Below are positions 1 through 9,412 of a stretch of DNA of 42,204 bases, piece after piece. Origin of the DNA: an uncultured Porphyromonadaceae bacterium (GTDB lineage: Bacteria; Bacteroidota; Bacteroidia; Bacteroidales; Muribaculaceae); the NCBI GenBank assembly GCA_947174305.1, contig CAMWIH010000006.1:1-42204 (forward strand), written 5' to 3'. A program made the position numbers and the translations under genes. Every line of letters starts with the position of its first letter. Within the stretch, counting starts at the first letter, position 1. The notes under the pieces were generated by a model, which did no database searches, had not been told where the DNA came from, and was given only the letters and a program-made list of their open reading frames with translations.

Positions 1-153
1 AAAAAGGGAAAACAGTGAATTTATAATGAGCATTTCTAACAACTGATGAAATCATCCTTATAAAAATTAATATTTATTAACATTGCTATACCATCTAATC
101 TTTATATACTTCTCTTTTAATTTGTTAAATTTGTAACAAAATATTTTCAACGT

Positions 154-351
154 ATGACTCAGAGCACCATAAAAGATAGAAAATTTCCCATTCGTTCCAA
201 ACAATCTGACGAAGAGTTAGCTTTGCTTATCAATCAAGCAAAGAAAAATCATCCCGAGCAATTCTCCAATACTGTGCAAGGTTATAACGATGGAATAACT
301 AAATTTAGAAAAATGTCCTCAGTTAGTGAAGTTATTTCCAAATGGCTATGA
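154..351 (+). CDS. Small hypothetical protein; possible antitoxin partner of the downstream ORF
   Basis: 65-aa ORF overlapping the next ORF; its stop (TGA 349-351) overlaps an in-frame ATG at 348 of the next ORF (ATGA), suggesting translational coupling. Confidence 0.5.
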   Translation: MTQSTIKDRKFPIRSKQSDEELALLINQAKKNHPEQFSNTVQGYNDGITKFRKMSSVSEVISKWL

Positions 352-716
352 TTCCTGTTTTCCAAAGAGAAATCGTAGAGGTTCCCTTCCTATTACCCGA
401 CGGAACTTTCAAACACCACCCTGCACTTGTTGTTTCAGTCCCCGAACTACAGGAGGAAGAAGAGGGACTGTTCTATACCGTGCTTATTTCCACAAAGAAT
501 CACCATCCCAAATATACCATAGAAATCAAAGCTGAAGATATAGTTAACAGACCATCCATTGATAAGAAATCATATTTTGTAACCCATATAGTAACTTATT
601 TTCTCACGCGCGATATCATTCAACGTAAAGGTTATTTTGTTACTAAATCCAAATTTAATGAGGTGGTTGATACGGTAATAAACAATATTTTTGGTGAACC
701 CCTTAATGAAAAATAA
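342..716 (+). CDS. Hypothetical protein, possible PemK/MazF-fold toxin
   Basis: 124-aa ORF with an N-terminal 'IVEVPFLLPDG..HHPALVVS' segment resembling MazF/PemK 'PALVVS' and a later 'VLISTKN' strand; the start may be M3 (348). Confidence 0.45.
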   Translation: MAMIPVFQREIVEVPFLLPDGTFKHHPALVVSVPELQEEEEGLFYTVLISTKNHHPKYTIEIKAEDIVNRPSIDKKSYFVTHIVTYFLTRDIIQRKGYFVTKSKFNEVVDTVINNIFGEPLNEK

Positions 717-740
717 GAAGGGAGACCTTTCGATCTCCCC
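712..740 (-). terminator. Rho-independent-like terminator after tRNA-Thr (minus strand)
   Basis: Minus strand reads GGGGAGATCGAAAGGTCTCCC followed by TTCTTATTTTT. Confidence 0.6.
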
Positions 741-746
741 CCGAAG

Positions 747-819
747 AGCCGCGAATGGGACTCGAACCCATGACCTTTTCGTTACGAATGAAATGCTCTA
801 CCAACTGAGCTATTGCGGC
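747..819 (-). tRNA. tRNA-Thr (anticodon CGT)
   Basis: Minus strand GCCGCAATAGCTCAGTTGGTAGAGCATTTCATTCGTAACGAAAAGGTCATGGGTTCGAGTCCCATTCGCGGCT folds as a cloverleaf; D-arm GCTC/GAGC, T-arm GGG-TTCGAGT-CCC, anticodon loop TTCGTAA. CCA is not encoded. Confidence 0.92.
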
Positions 820-910
820 TAATTGTCAAATTAACAAAGGGATTGTTAAATTTTTCCCTTCACTTTTGCAAAGTTAATAAAAAATTTTTACTCTAAGAGT
901 ATATTTCTTA

Positions 911-1591
911 TTATTTTTTTTCCAATAAATCGGGACGCAAGCGGCGCGTGCGTTCCAAGGCTTGCTCATAACGCCATTCGGCTATCTTGGCTTCATGACC
1001 GGAAAGCAATATGTCGGGCACCTTCCAACCTTTATATTCCGCGGGACGCGAATAAACCGGCGGAGCCAAAAGATTATCCTGAAACGAATCGGAAAGAGCC
1101 GACTGCTCATCCCCTATCACTCCCGGAATAAGACGGACCATGGCATCGGCTATCACCGCAGCCGGCAATTCACCCCCGGTCAGTACGTAGTCACCTATCG
1201 AAATCTCTTTGGTAATGAGATGTTCTCGCACACGCCAGTCGATACCCTTATAATGACCACACAGGATGATAACATTCTCAAGCATCGACAACTGATTGGC
1301 CATTGGCTGATCAAAGGTCTCACCGTCGGGAGATGTGAAGATCACCTCATCATAATCTCGCTCTGCTTTGAGTGCCGATATGCAGGCATCTATCGGCTGG
1401 ATTGTCATAACCATTCCGGCCTCTCCGCCGAAAGGATAATCATCCACCTTGCGGTGCTTATTGAGGGTGTAGTCCCGGAGATTATGCACCACTATCTCCG
1501 CCAACCCCTTATCCTGTGCCCGTTTTAGGATGGAGCATTGGAAGAAAGGCTCCAGCATTTCGGGCATGACTGTGATTATATCTATTCTCAT
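911..1591 (-). CDS. trmD: tRNA (guanine37-N1)-methyltransferase
   Basis: [17 protein letters not shown]..., '[14 protein letters not shown]', '[16 protein letters not shown]' are characteristic TrmD motifs. Confidence 0.96.
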   Translation of the reverse strand: MRIDIITVMPEMLEPFFQCSILKRAQDKGLAEIVVHNLRDYTLNKHRKVDDYPFGGEAGMVMTIQPIDACISALKAERDYDEVIFTSPDGETFDQPMANQLSMLENVIILCGHYKGIDWRVREHLITKEISIGDYVLTGGELPAAVIADAMVRLIPGVIGDEQSALSDSFQDNLLAPPVYSRPAEYKGWKVPDILLSGHEAKIAEWRYEQALERTRRLRPDLLEKK

Positions 1592-1741
1592 CTATATTGT
1601 CTGCTTTCCTAATTGAAGTTGATTACTCTAATTTACGAATGTTAAAATGAAGCCGGCTTAAACTCATTTATGATGCAAATTTAGTCATTAATTATCGATT
1701 ATTCGCTATATTTGCAGTCCAACTCTTGAAATCATCTTCAA

Positions 1742-2245
1742 ATGAATCGTTTCATTGCAATCATATCCATCTTTTTCCTGTTTATCGCCACATCCTGCAT
1801 CACGGAAAATGAACCAGAGACCGTATCACTTCATCCCGGCGACAAGTGTCCGGATTTCTCTATTAAGATGAATGATGGTTCAATAATCACCTCTTCCGAT
1901 TTGAGAGGAAAGAGGAGCATTATCGTCTTCTTCAATACCTCATGTGCCGACTGCAGGGAGGAACTTCCCGAGATTCAGAAAGTATATGTTGAAATTCTAA
2001 CGAAGGATTTACCGGTTCATCTCCTTTGCATCTCTCGCGCTGAGGGAGAGGATTCTATTGCAACCTTCTGGCAGGAAAACAACCTGACCCTGCCATATTC
2101 CCCACAAGAGGATAGATCGGTCTATAACCTTTTCGCGTCGTCCGTGATTCCACGCATTTACCTGCTCTCCCCTGATCTCACCATCACTCACGCATGGAGC
2201 GACAACCCTATGCCGACATCCCGGGAGATTATTGACTGTTTATAA
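1742..2245 (+). CDS. Thioredoxin-like/TlpA-type redoxin lipoprotein
   Basis: Lipobox-like signal (..FIATSC) and a thioredoxin-fold motif 'IVFFNTSCADCREELPEIQKV' (CxxC). Confidence 0.8.
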   Translation: MNRFIAIISIFFLFIATSCITENEPETVSLHPGDKCPDFSIKMNDGSIITSSDLRGKRSIIVFFNTSCADCREELPEIQKVYVEILTKDLPVHLLCISRAEGEDSIATFWQENNLTLPYSPQEDRSVYNLFASSVIPRIYLLSPDLTITHAWSDNPMPTSREIIDCL

Positions 2246-2250
2246 CCTCA

Positions 2251-2282
2251 TTTGTGGCTTTTCGCTTTTTTGACTAAATTTG
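2251..2282 (+). promoter_or_regulatory. Bacteroidetes-type promoter upstream of the lipid kinase
   Basis: TTTG (2251-2254), 20-nt spacer, TAAATTTG (2275-2282), matching the Bacteroides -33/-7 consensus TTTG / TAnnTTTG. Confidence 0.6.
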
Positions 2283-2349
2283 CACTCGGATTCCTGTTAA
2301 ATGAATAAAAGCCCATAACGGCCAATCTACCCCATAAAACAGAAGAGTT

Positions 2350-3342
2350 ATGCGATTAGTGAAACAGCTAATGGTTATCATAAATCCCATCTCGGGCACA
2401 ACCTCCAAAAAAGGCATTGACGAGATGATCAGACACGAGGCTATCCGTTACAGCCTCGCCACTGACATACGTTTCACCACCGGTCCTCACGATGCAACCC
2501 GTCTCGCAAAGGAAGCCATTGAAAAGGATTATTATGGGGTTATTGCGTGCGGAGGCGATGGAACAGTAAATGAAACGGCATCTGCGCTCTGCGGCTCGAA
2601 GGTGGCGATGGGGATCATCCCGATGGGATCGGGCAACGGATTGGCAAGGCATCTCAACATTCCCCTCACCGTCAAAGGAGCGATGCGTGTGATTGCTGAG
2701 GACCGGGTGCTGCCCTGCGACTACGCAACGGCCAACGGAAAGCCTTTCTTCTGCACTTTCGGAATGGGGTTTGACGCTACCGTGACTTATAAATTCAGCG
2801 AGAAGGGGAAAAGGGGGCTAACCACATACCTGCAGACCGCCCTCGATGAATTTGCCAAATACCGCTCGGAGGAATATACAATTATAGCAAACGGAGAAAC
2901 AATCACTGAAGAGGCGCTTTTGGTGGCCTGTTGCAATGCATCTCAATATGGCAATAATGCTTACATAGCCCCTACTGCCTCCATTAAGGATGGATTGCTC
3001 GACATAACCATCATACATAAAGGGTCGCCGCTCAAATTAGCGCTGGCCGGAATTGATGTGCTGGCCGGACTGGTCGGCAAAACAGCCAATGCAACCACTT
3101 TCCGTGCGAGCAACCTCACTATAACAAGAAAGGAAAGCGGACCGGCACATCTCGACGGTGAACCGGCCACGATGGATGAACGGATCGAAGTGGCTTGTCA
3201 TCCCGGTGAACTGCTGCTTTTCACCACTGCCCGGAAATCTCATTACCGCGCCCTACTGTCGCCTCAGATCCCTTTCATATCCCCGTTCGTGCTGACAATG
3301 CAGGATATGGGTTACAAGATTCTAAATCTATTCAGGAAGTAG
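2350..3342 (+). CDS. Diacylglycerol kinase/YegS-like lipid kinase
   Basis: 'IINPISGT', 'VIACGGDGTVNETASAL', 'GIIPMGSGNGLARHL' are DAGK catalytic-domain motifs. Confidence 0.9.
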   Translation: MRLVKQLMVIINPISGTTSKKGIDEMIRHEAIRYSLATDIRFTTGPHDATRLAKEAIEKDYYGVIACGGDGTVNETASALCGSKVAMGIIPMGSGNGLARHLNIPLTVKGAMRVIAEDRVLPCDYATANGKPFFCTFGMGFDATVTYKFSEKGKRGLTTYLQTALDEFAKYRSEEYTIIANGETITEEALLVACCNASQYGNNAYIAPTASIKDGLLDITIIHKGSPLKLALAGIDVLAGLVGKTANATTFRASNLTITRKESGPAHLDGEPATMDERIEVACHPGELLLFTTARKSHYRALLSPQIPFISPFVLTMQDMGYKILNLFRK

Positions 3343-4243
3343 CCAATTCGTATGTCTTTTCACGCAGATATTTTCCCAAAGCCTCTGCATCCCCTTTGAA
3401 TTTAGCCTGTTCATCAGGCATTATGGGTTCGCCTACGGATATATGCATCTCCCGGTTCTTTTTTTGATTGAAGAGCTGACGCGGCAGCAACAGTGAGCGT
3501 AGAGGCCAGCAGACGTGCCCCCAGAAGTTGAACCACCATGAATTGTTGCCATGGAAATAGATAGGAATCACCGGCACCTTCGCCTTGGCAATAATCTGCA
3601 GCACCGACGGTTGCCACTCCCTATCCACAAGGAAGTTGCGCCAGTTGCTCTTGCTCATTGCCCCGGCAGGGAAGAAACCAAGGGGCTCCCCATCTTTCAA
3701 CTGACGCAAAGCCTCGCGGATTCCGTTAACCGACACACGACGCTTATCCGTATCGGCAGAATGGGATTGATCCACTTTTATGAAATTAGGCCCCATGGCA
3801 GAAATCTTACCCAATATCATGTTAACCATGACTTTATATTCAGGCCGATATTTCGTTACGAGGGCAATCAAGGCAATTCCATCGATTGAACCGAAAGGAT
3901 GATTGCTTACCGTGATGAAGGCACCCTCCTTGAACCGGGCAAGAATATCTTCATTATCCACCCGAAGAGGCACGTGAAATTCATCATCGAGAAGGTGACG
4001 AGCAAAAGCGGGTCCCGGATCATAGCACCAGGCTCCGTGAACGCGATTCACTTCATCAAGCATCAGAAGATGCATCACTTTTTTTACCAACTTATCATGT
4101 CCCCGAAGCTTAGGAACCATATTCATGATGTCCTCAGCGTTCATCACGTCGGGACGCACGTCATAGTCTTTATATTTGTTATTGGTTTCCGGTTTAATTT
4201 CCCTATTATCGCTCATATTTTCCTGCGTATCCATATCATTCAT
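3332..4243 (-). CDS. PlsC-type lysophospholipid/glycerol acyltransferase
   Basis: 'FITVSNHPFGSIDGIAL' (NHxxxxD-like) and 'GEPLGFFPAGAMSK' acyltransferase motifs; converges on the lipid kinase with an 11-nt 3' overlap. Confidence 0.8.
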   Translation of the reverse strand: MNDMDTQENMSDNREIKPETNNKYKDYDVRPDVMNAEDIMNMVPKLRGHDKLVKKVMHLLMLDEVNRVHGAWCYDPGPAFARHLLDDEFHVPLRVDNEDILARFKEGAFITVSNHPFGSIDGIALIALVTKYRPEYKVMVNMILGKISAMGPNFIKVDQSHSADTDKRRVSVNGIREALRQLKDGEPLGFFPAGAMSKSNWRNFLVDREWQPSVLQIIAKAKVPVIPIYFHGNNSWWFNFWGHVCWPLRSLLLPRQLFNQKKNREMHISVGEPIMPDEQAKFKGDAEALGKYLREKTYELATS

Positions 4244-4294
4244 TTCTCTTTTTTTAAAACGTCTCAGACCCCCGTTTTGTCACATAGGGTTGCG

Positions 4295-4879
4295 TCATTC
4301 ACCCTGTTTTTCTGCCTGAGAAAGGAAGGGAAGACGTTCCAGAAAAACAACTATCTTACGGTCAAAACTGGTGTTGCGGAAAACAAAATATCTTTGTAAC
4401 AGAAAGTTCCAGACTAAAGACACAATCAAAGAGGTCAGCAACCGGGCGGCCGCGAAAAATCCATCCGGACGGAAGCCCATATCAATAAGCCAATCCCAAC
4501 GAGTGAAAAGATAATACAGGGCGTGAGTGCCGTATGAATTAAGGAGCAAAGAACCAACCCACACTAATGCGAATTTCACAACCACCGATTTCCATGGTAT
4601 CCCGGTAGCATGAAAAGTGAATCGGTAGTTTATCACGCAGTTCACAACCCCTCCCACAAAAGCACCGATGGCAGTTGAAAGGAACGGTGTGAGATGCACC
4701 CAGGCAAAGAGTGCGAAACTGATTATCATATCCGTCCACGAAGAGCACTGCGACGAGAGGATAGAACGCAGGAATGTCGGCACAAGCGAATCGCTCTTCA
4801 TCACTTTTGCCGCCACACGCCGCCCCCGATTCACATCTTTGGAATGAGGATCCGTATGTTCGTTATGATCTTCGTTCAT
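4295..4879 (-). CDS. GtrA family membrane protein
   Basis: Four hydrophobic segments, 'GAFVGGVVNCVINYRFTF' and C-terminal 'LVWNFLLQRYFVFRN', typical of GtrA. Confidence 0.85.
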   Translation of the reverse strand: MNEDHNEHTDPHSKDVNRGRRVAAKVMKSDSLVPTFLRSILSSQCSSWTDMIISFALFAWVHLTPFLSTAIGAFVGGVVNCVINYRFTFHATGIPWKSVVVKFALVWVGSLLLNSYGTHALYYLFTRWDWLIDMGFRPDGFFAAARLLTSLIVSLVWNFLLQRYFVFRNTSFDRKIVVFLERLPFLSQAEKQGE

Positions 4880-5254
4880 AAATGCTATAAATGCAAATAT
4901 AGCCTGTTATCACTGCAAAGTTACAAAATATTTACATATTTCTATGAATATTAACATTAAAAAGTAACGCTTTGATAATTATCACTCTCGTAAATTCCTA
5001 AAATTTTAATAATTTTGCATATATTGATTTTTAAATACTTATACTCGAACTCATGCGCTTTCTATCATCATTACTTATACTCCTATCCTTTACGTTCCTA
5101 TCCGAGCCCCTCAGCTCCTTCTCTTGACGGCATCTTACTCTATCTCACCAATTGCGCAAAAACGACTGCCATCCCAATAAGTAAATTCCTCCTCATAGTC
5201 TCTTTATCTTTTAATCCTGTTTTCTTGTAAAATATAACCCTTCTCTTCCACTGA

Positions 5255-6835
5255 TTATAATTTTGCTTTCACCATCTCCTCTATACGGTAAGAAAGTCCT
5301 CTTTTCTCTCTCTTTTCTTCGTAATTAGCACCTATCAAATATACACGGCGCGAATCAAGCGCATAGCGTCCGGCATAATCGCGGGAATAGATCTGCTCCA
5401 TTGCCTCCTCTACACTTTTGTTATATTTGAATTCGAATATATAGATATATCCCTCGGTTGCTACCTCGATGTCGCTACGTCCTTTATATCCATGATGCTC
5501 AGCAATCGCCCGAGTGCCACAAAGGACCGATATAAGATAGGTAATGGCACGATAAGTCGATTCGCAATGATCCTCACCCGGGAGATCTTTCAATAGTGTA
5601 GTCAGGCGTTTCATAAATTCTTCAGGGTGTCCGTCATTTAAATCCATCATAAATTTTGGAAAGCTGAACGGACTTCCGATCTTTACGGTAGCCGGGGCAT
5701 AAATCGGGAGAAGAAATTTATAGAAACCAATCTCTACCTCACGATTAGGAAAGCGTAACTCGTAAATTTGAGTTTTCTTATCATAAGAACCAATGGTGAG
5801 ATATCCGGTCTGAAACATCAATGGCATAGGGTTGCTGTCATCAAAACCTACAGCCATAAGTTCTTCTTTAAAACATTTTGTACCATTGATCTCGGGAGGA
5901 TAAACCCCCATTGTCTTTACACGTTTTGCCAAAAAAGTGGGGGTGCCCGTAGCAAACCAGAATGGTTCTATCTCCCTTGCTTTCAATGCTCTCAGCACAC
6001 TGAAAGGATTATACAGCCGAGAACCGCCGGGAGCAAAAAGATAACCGTCATAGTATTCCCTTAATGCACCCAGAGTTGATGCATAGTCCTCTTCACGTGC
6101 AACCGCCAATGCCTCTATTCCGGGATGAAAAATCTTTATTAGTTCCTCTTCACTCCATCCGCATATATCGGCATATTGTGGATCCATCGATATATCTTCA
6201 AGGTTATTGAGATCACTGAATATGCTTACCTTGTTGAAACGCGCCACTCCGGTAAGGAATGCAAACCTTATATAGGAATCGGAAGACTTCATGCATCCGA
6301 AAAAACTTTTAAGAAGCCTCTGATTCTCCTCGAAAATCTCCTTATTTTCCTCCAAGCCAAGCAAAGGCTTATCATACTCATCCACCAGAATCACCACTCT
6401 TCTTCCTGTCACCTTATAGGCAGTTTCTATCAGATTCTCAAATCTTACGGGAATCTCGCTCCGATTTTTGGAGTAAGTTTTTATTCCATATCTATTCTCA
6501 AATCTTTCAAGGGAGCCATGAAGTCGCGTAAGCAATCCATCGGGACTATCATAAACTCCTGCATTGAAATCAAAATGAAACACAGGCGACGGTTCCCAAT
6601 CCACATCCATATCATAGAGGGCAAGACCTTTGAACAAATCCCGTCTCCCTTCAAAATAGGCCTCAAGAGTGGATAGCAACAAACTTTTCCCGAAACGTCG
6701 AGGGCGGCTAAGAAAGATATACTGATCGTTTTTCAAGAGAAGAGGAATGTACCCGGTCTTATCAACGTATGTATATCCTCCCTCTATGAGTTTGGAAAAG
6801 GTCTGTATTCCTATGGGATATCTCAGGTCTGCCAT
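5255..6835 (-). CDS. AAA-ATPase-like / PD-(D/E)XK nuclease fusion protein
   Basis: 'RYPIGIQTFSKLIEGGYTYVDKTGYI', Walker A 'SRPRRFGKSLLLSTL', 'VVILVDEYDKPLL', C-terminal 'HGYKGRSDIEVATEGYIYIFEFKYNK' (PD-(D/E)XK). Confidence 0.9.
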   Translation of the reverse strand: MADLRYPIGIQTFSKLIEGGYTYVDKTGYIPLLLKNDQYIFLSRPRRFGKSLLLSTLEAYFEGRRDLFKGLALYDMDVDWEPSPVFHFDFNAGVYDSPDGLLTRLHGSLERFENRYGIKTYSKNRSEIPVRFENLIETAYKVTGRRVVILVDEYDKPLLGLEENKEIFEENQRLLKSFFGCMKSSDSYIRFAFLTGVARFNKVSIFSDLNNLEDISMDPQYADICGWSEEELIKIFHPGIEALAVAREEDYASTLGALREYYDGYLFAPGGSRLYNPFSVLRALKAREIEPFWFATGTPTFLAKRVKTMGVYPPEINGTKCFKEELMAVGFDDSNPMPLMFQTGYLTIGSYDKKTQIYELRFPNREVEIGFYKFLLPIYAPATVKIGSPFSFPKFMMDLNDGHPEEFMKRLTTLLKDLPGEDHCESTYRAITYLISVLCGTRAIAEHHGYKGRSDIEVATEGYIYIFEFKYNKSVEEAMEQIYSRDYAGRYALDSRRVYLIGANYEEKREKRGLSYRIEEMVKAKL

Positions 6836-6921
6836 AAAAACTGTATTTTTTACAAAGATAATAAAATTTTTCCAACCTCCAACTCAGGCCTACGTATCTT
6901 CCATTCTGTCAGTGAAGGAGA

Positions 6922-6953
6922 AAGGCGGCGTTTCCCGAAGGAAGCGCCGCCTT
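6922..6953 (-). terminator. Strong hairpin terminator downstream of the inositol-phosphate synthase gene
   Basis: Minus strand AAGGCGGCGCTTCC-TTCG-GGAAACGCCGCCTT: 14-bp stem with one G-T wobble and a UUCG tetraloop, followed by TCTCCTTC. Confidence 0.7.
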
Positions 6954-7021
6954 GACTTATGATAAAAAGAGTTGTTGCGAATTTTTCTTATAAGCTTTAA
7001 ACTTATATCCTGAATAACATA

Positions 7022-8347
7022 TTAATCAATCTCTTCATCTGCTTCGTAGCCACCCATCTCTCGGATTGCGTTCTTCAGCATAGTATATTGCTGGAAGAGG
7101 TGGTTTACAGGAACCTCACCCTTGGTGTAGTCGTGCATCGGGCTCTTGAGGAAGAAGCTCAGGAAGCGCTGTATGCCATGACGGCCTGCGCGTGCGGCAA
7201 GGTCGCTGAGAAGCACGAGGTCAAGGCAAAGAGGTGCGGCAAGGATTGAATCGCGGCAGAGGAAGTTGATCTTGATCTGCATCGGATAGCCCATCCAACC
7301 GAAGATGTCGATGTTATCCCATCCCTCCTTGTTATCGTTGCGGGGAGGATAGTAGTTGATACGCACCTTATGATAATACTGAGTATCCTCATCGTTGCCG
7401 TGTCCGTAGAGATCGGGCTGATCTTCGGGAACGAGAATGCTCTCAAGAGTTGAAAGCTTGGAAACCTCCTTTGTGCGGAAGTTAGCCGGCTCGTCAAGCA
7501 CGAGACCGTCGCGGTTACCGAGGATATTAGTGGAGAACCAGCCGTTGAGACCGAGGCAACGGGTGCCGATGATGGGAGCGAAACCAGACTTAACAAGTGT
7601 CTGGCCAGTCTTGAAGTCTTTTCCGGCGATAGGCATGCCTGTCTTCTCTGAAAGCTCCCACATTGCAGGAATATCAACAGTTGTGTTAGGAGCACCCATG
7701 ATGAAAGGACATCCCTCTGAAAGGGCTGCGTATGCGTAGCACATAGAGGGGGCGATACGCTCTTTATCGTCGGCCTTCATGGCTTTCTCAAGAGCCTCGA
7801 GCGAACCGTGAACCTCCTCGTCAACCGGAACATAAACCTCGGTTGAAGCGGCCCAGAGAACCACAACGCGGTCAACACCGGTCTCCTTCTTGAAGTTGCG
7901 GATATCCTCGCGAAGCTGTTCAACCATATCCCAACGGTCCTTAACATCCTTAACGTTGTCACCGTCAAGACGTTTTGCATAGTTCTTATCGAAAGCGGCC
8001 TTCATGGGCTTGATAGCCTCGAGTTCCTCTTTAACAGGATTGATGTCTTTCTCTTTGAGAACCTCTGCGTTGATAGCAGATTCGTATGCGTTAGCAGGAT
8101 AAACGTCCCATGCGCCGAACACTATATCATCGAGCTCTGCAATAGGAACTATATCTTTATAATGGAGATATTTCTTATCTTCGCCTTTGCCCACGCGGAT
8201 CTTGTCATACTGAGTCATTGATCCCACAGGCTTTGCAAGACCTTTGCGTGCCATGAGCACACCGGTCATGAATGTACTTGTAACTGCGCCAAGTCCCACT
8301 ACCAAAACACCAAGTTTACCCTTGGGTGCTTCTGCTTTCTTTGCCAT
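7022..8347 (-). CDS. myo-Inositol-1(3)-phosphate synthase
   Basis: 'GVLVVGLGAVTSTFMTGVLMARKG', 'FGAWDVYPANAYESA', 'KDFKTGQTLVKSGFAPI' and 'NNDNKEGWDNID'-like region typical of MIPS/Ino1. Confidence 0.93.
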   Translation of the reverse strand: MAKKAEAPKGKLGVLVVGLGAVTSTFMTGVLMARKGLAKPVGSMTQYDKIRVGKGEDKKYLHYKDIVPIAELDDIVFGAWDVYPANAYESAINAEVLKEKDINPVKEELEAIKPMKAAFDKNYAKRLDGDNVKDVKDRWDMVEQLREDIRNFKKETGVDRVVVLWAASTEVYVPVDEEVHGSLEALEKAMKADDKERIAPSMCYAYAALSEGCPFIMGAPNTTVDIPAMWELSEKTGMPIAGKDFKTGQTLVKSGFAPIIGTRCLGLNGWFSTNILGNRDGLVLDEPANFRTKEVSKLSTLESILVPEDQPDLYGHGNDEDTQYYHKVRINYYPPRNDNKEGWDNIDIFGWMGYPMQIKINFLCRDSILAAPLCLDLVLLSDLAARAGRHGIQRFLSFFLKSPMHDYTKGEVPVNHLFQQYTMLKNAIREMGGYEADEEID

Positions 8348-8588
8348 AGTTGTCTAAATATTCGTTGTTATGTTGTTTTTTCATTTATTCCGGGGAAACA
8401 ATAAGGTTAGAGGCTTTTCATCACCCTAATCCCTATCGGCCATCCCTGTTTTCATGCTTAATATGTTTTGAGCACGTAAAATTATATCCTATTTTACATT
8501 CCACAAAGTATTTTAACTAAAATTTATTCACTCAATTTACTAATAATTGTTAAAATCTTTCATAAACAGCTAATAGCTGTTAAATAAA

Positions 8589-8633
8589 ATGCCTTATTAG
8601 GGTTTTATATTAAAAAACTCTAATAAGGCATTC
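8589..8633 (-). terminator. Terminator hairpin downstream of the HAD gene
   Basis: 13/13 exact inverted repeat AATGCCTTATTAG (8589-8601) / CTAATAAGGCATT (8621-8633), T-rich on the minus-strand 3' side. Confidence 0.7.
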
Positions 8634-8662
8634 AGTTTTAAATCTCTAAAATAGGCCTATTT

Positions 8663-9382
8663 TTATCCCAAAAGCTCACCAACTTCCTTAATGTCGGAGA
8701 TGATGTTGTCATGAGTCTGCGCATCGTCGGCAGGAGTCCAGCCCTGGCCTTTTATCCACAGAACCTGACACCCTATTTTCTCTGCCGGGACAATATCCTT
8801 GCCGTAGCTGTCGCCCACCACAAGGGTCTCATCGGGAGTAAGCCCGAGAGCTTTCACGCCCAGCTCGAAAATCTTTGGATCAGGCTTCCTTACACCCACC
8901 ACGGCACTTTCCACAATTTTTTTGAAACACTTGTCGATGCCGAAATCCTTAAGCACATTCTCAATGTTACCATAGAAATTGGAAACAAGCACTAAAGGAT
9001 ATTTTTTCATCAGTGTCTCAAGCACAGGCTTTGCTTCCGTCACCTTATTCTTGGCGGCCTCATAACAATATCCTGCCACCTCCTTGGCTTTATCATCGAC
9101 TTGTGCCGGAGGGAAATGGCCGTTTTCCGACAGCCATTGCAATTCCAGTTTCATCTTGATGTTCAGCAGGTCGCCGAAATCGTGTTCGGGAAGTATGTGG
9201 CGGGTCTTGGCCAGCTCACGCTCGGCAAAAACGTATGCTTCGCGAAATTCCGCTTCGTTAACTGCCACTCCGGCTTTCTGATATGCCTGCCATATCACCA
9301 CGCTCCAATGGTCGCCCCCCGTGTCGAGGGTGCCTCCATAATCAAATATTATCCCTTTTACTTTTGATATATCAAGATTCAT
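8663..9382 (-). CDS. HAD family hydrolase
   Basis: 'GIIFDYGGTLDTGG' motif I, 'LVLVSNFYGN', 'VGVRKPDPKIFE', 'VVGDSYGKDIVPAEKIG'. Confidence 0.9.
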   Translation of the reverse strand: MNLDISKVKGIIFDYGGTLDTGGDHWSVVIWQAYQKAGVAVNEAEFREAYVFAERELAKTRHILPEHDFGDLLNIKMKLELQWLSENGHFPPAQVDDKAKEVAGYCYEAAKNKVTEAKPVLETLMKKYPLVLVSNFYGNIENVLKDFGIDKCFKKIVESAVVGVRKPDPKIFELGVKALGLTPDETLVVGDSYGKDIVPAEKIGCQVLWIKGQGWTPADDAQTHDNIISDIKEVGELLG

Positions 9383-9412
9383 AATTTATGTTTTAGTTTT
9401 GTTTCTTTATTC

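Noticed and set aside
962-1528. 188-aa plus-strand ORF
   Set aside because: Antisense to trmD with no domain pattern.
3332-3342. 11-nt convergent overlap between the lipid kinase and the acyltransferase gene
   Set aside because: Ordinary tail-to-tail overlap in a compact genome; not treated as a finding.
5015-5230. 71-aa plus-strand ORF near a TAATTTTG box
   Set aside because: Low-complexity hydrophobic translation of AT-rich intergenic DNA; no TTTG at the expected spacing.
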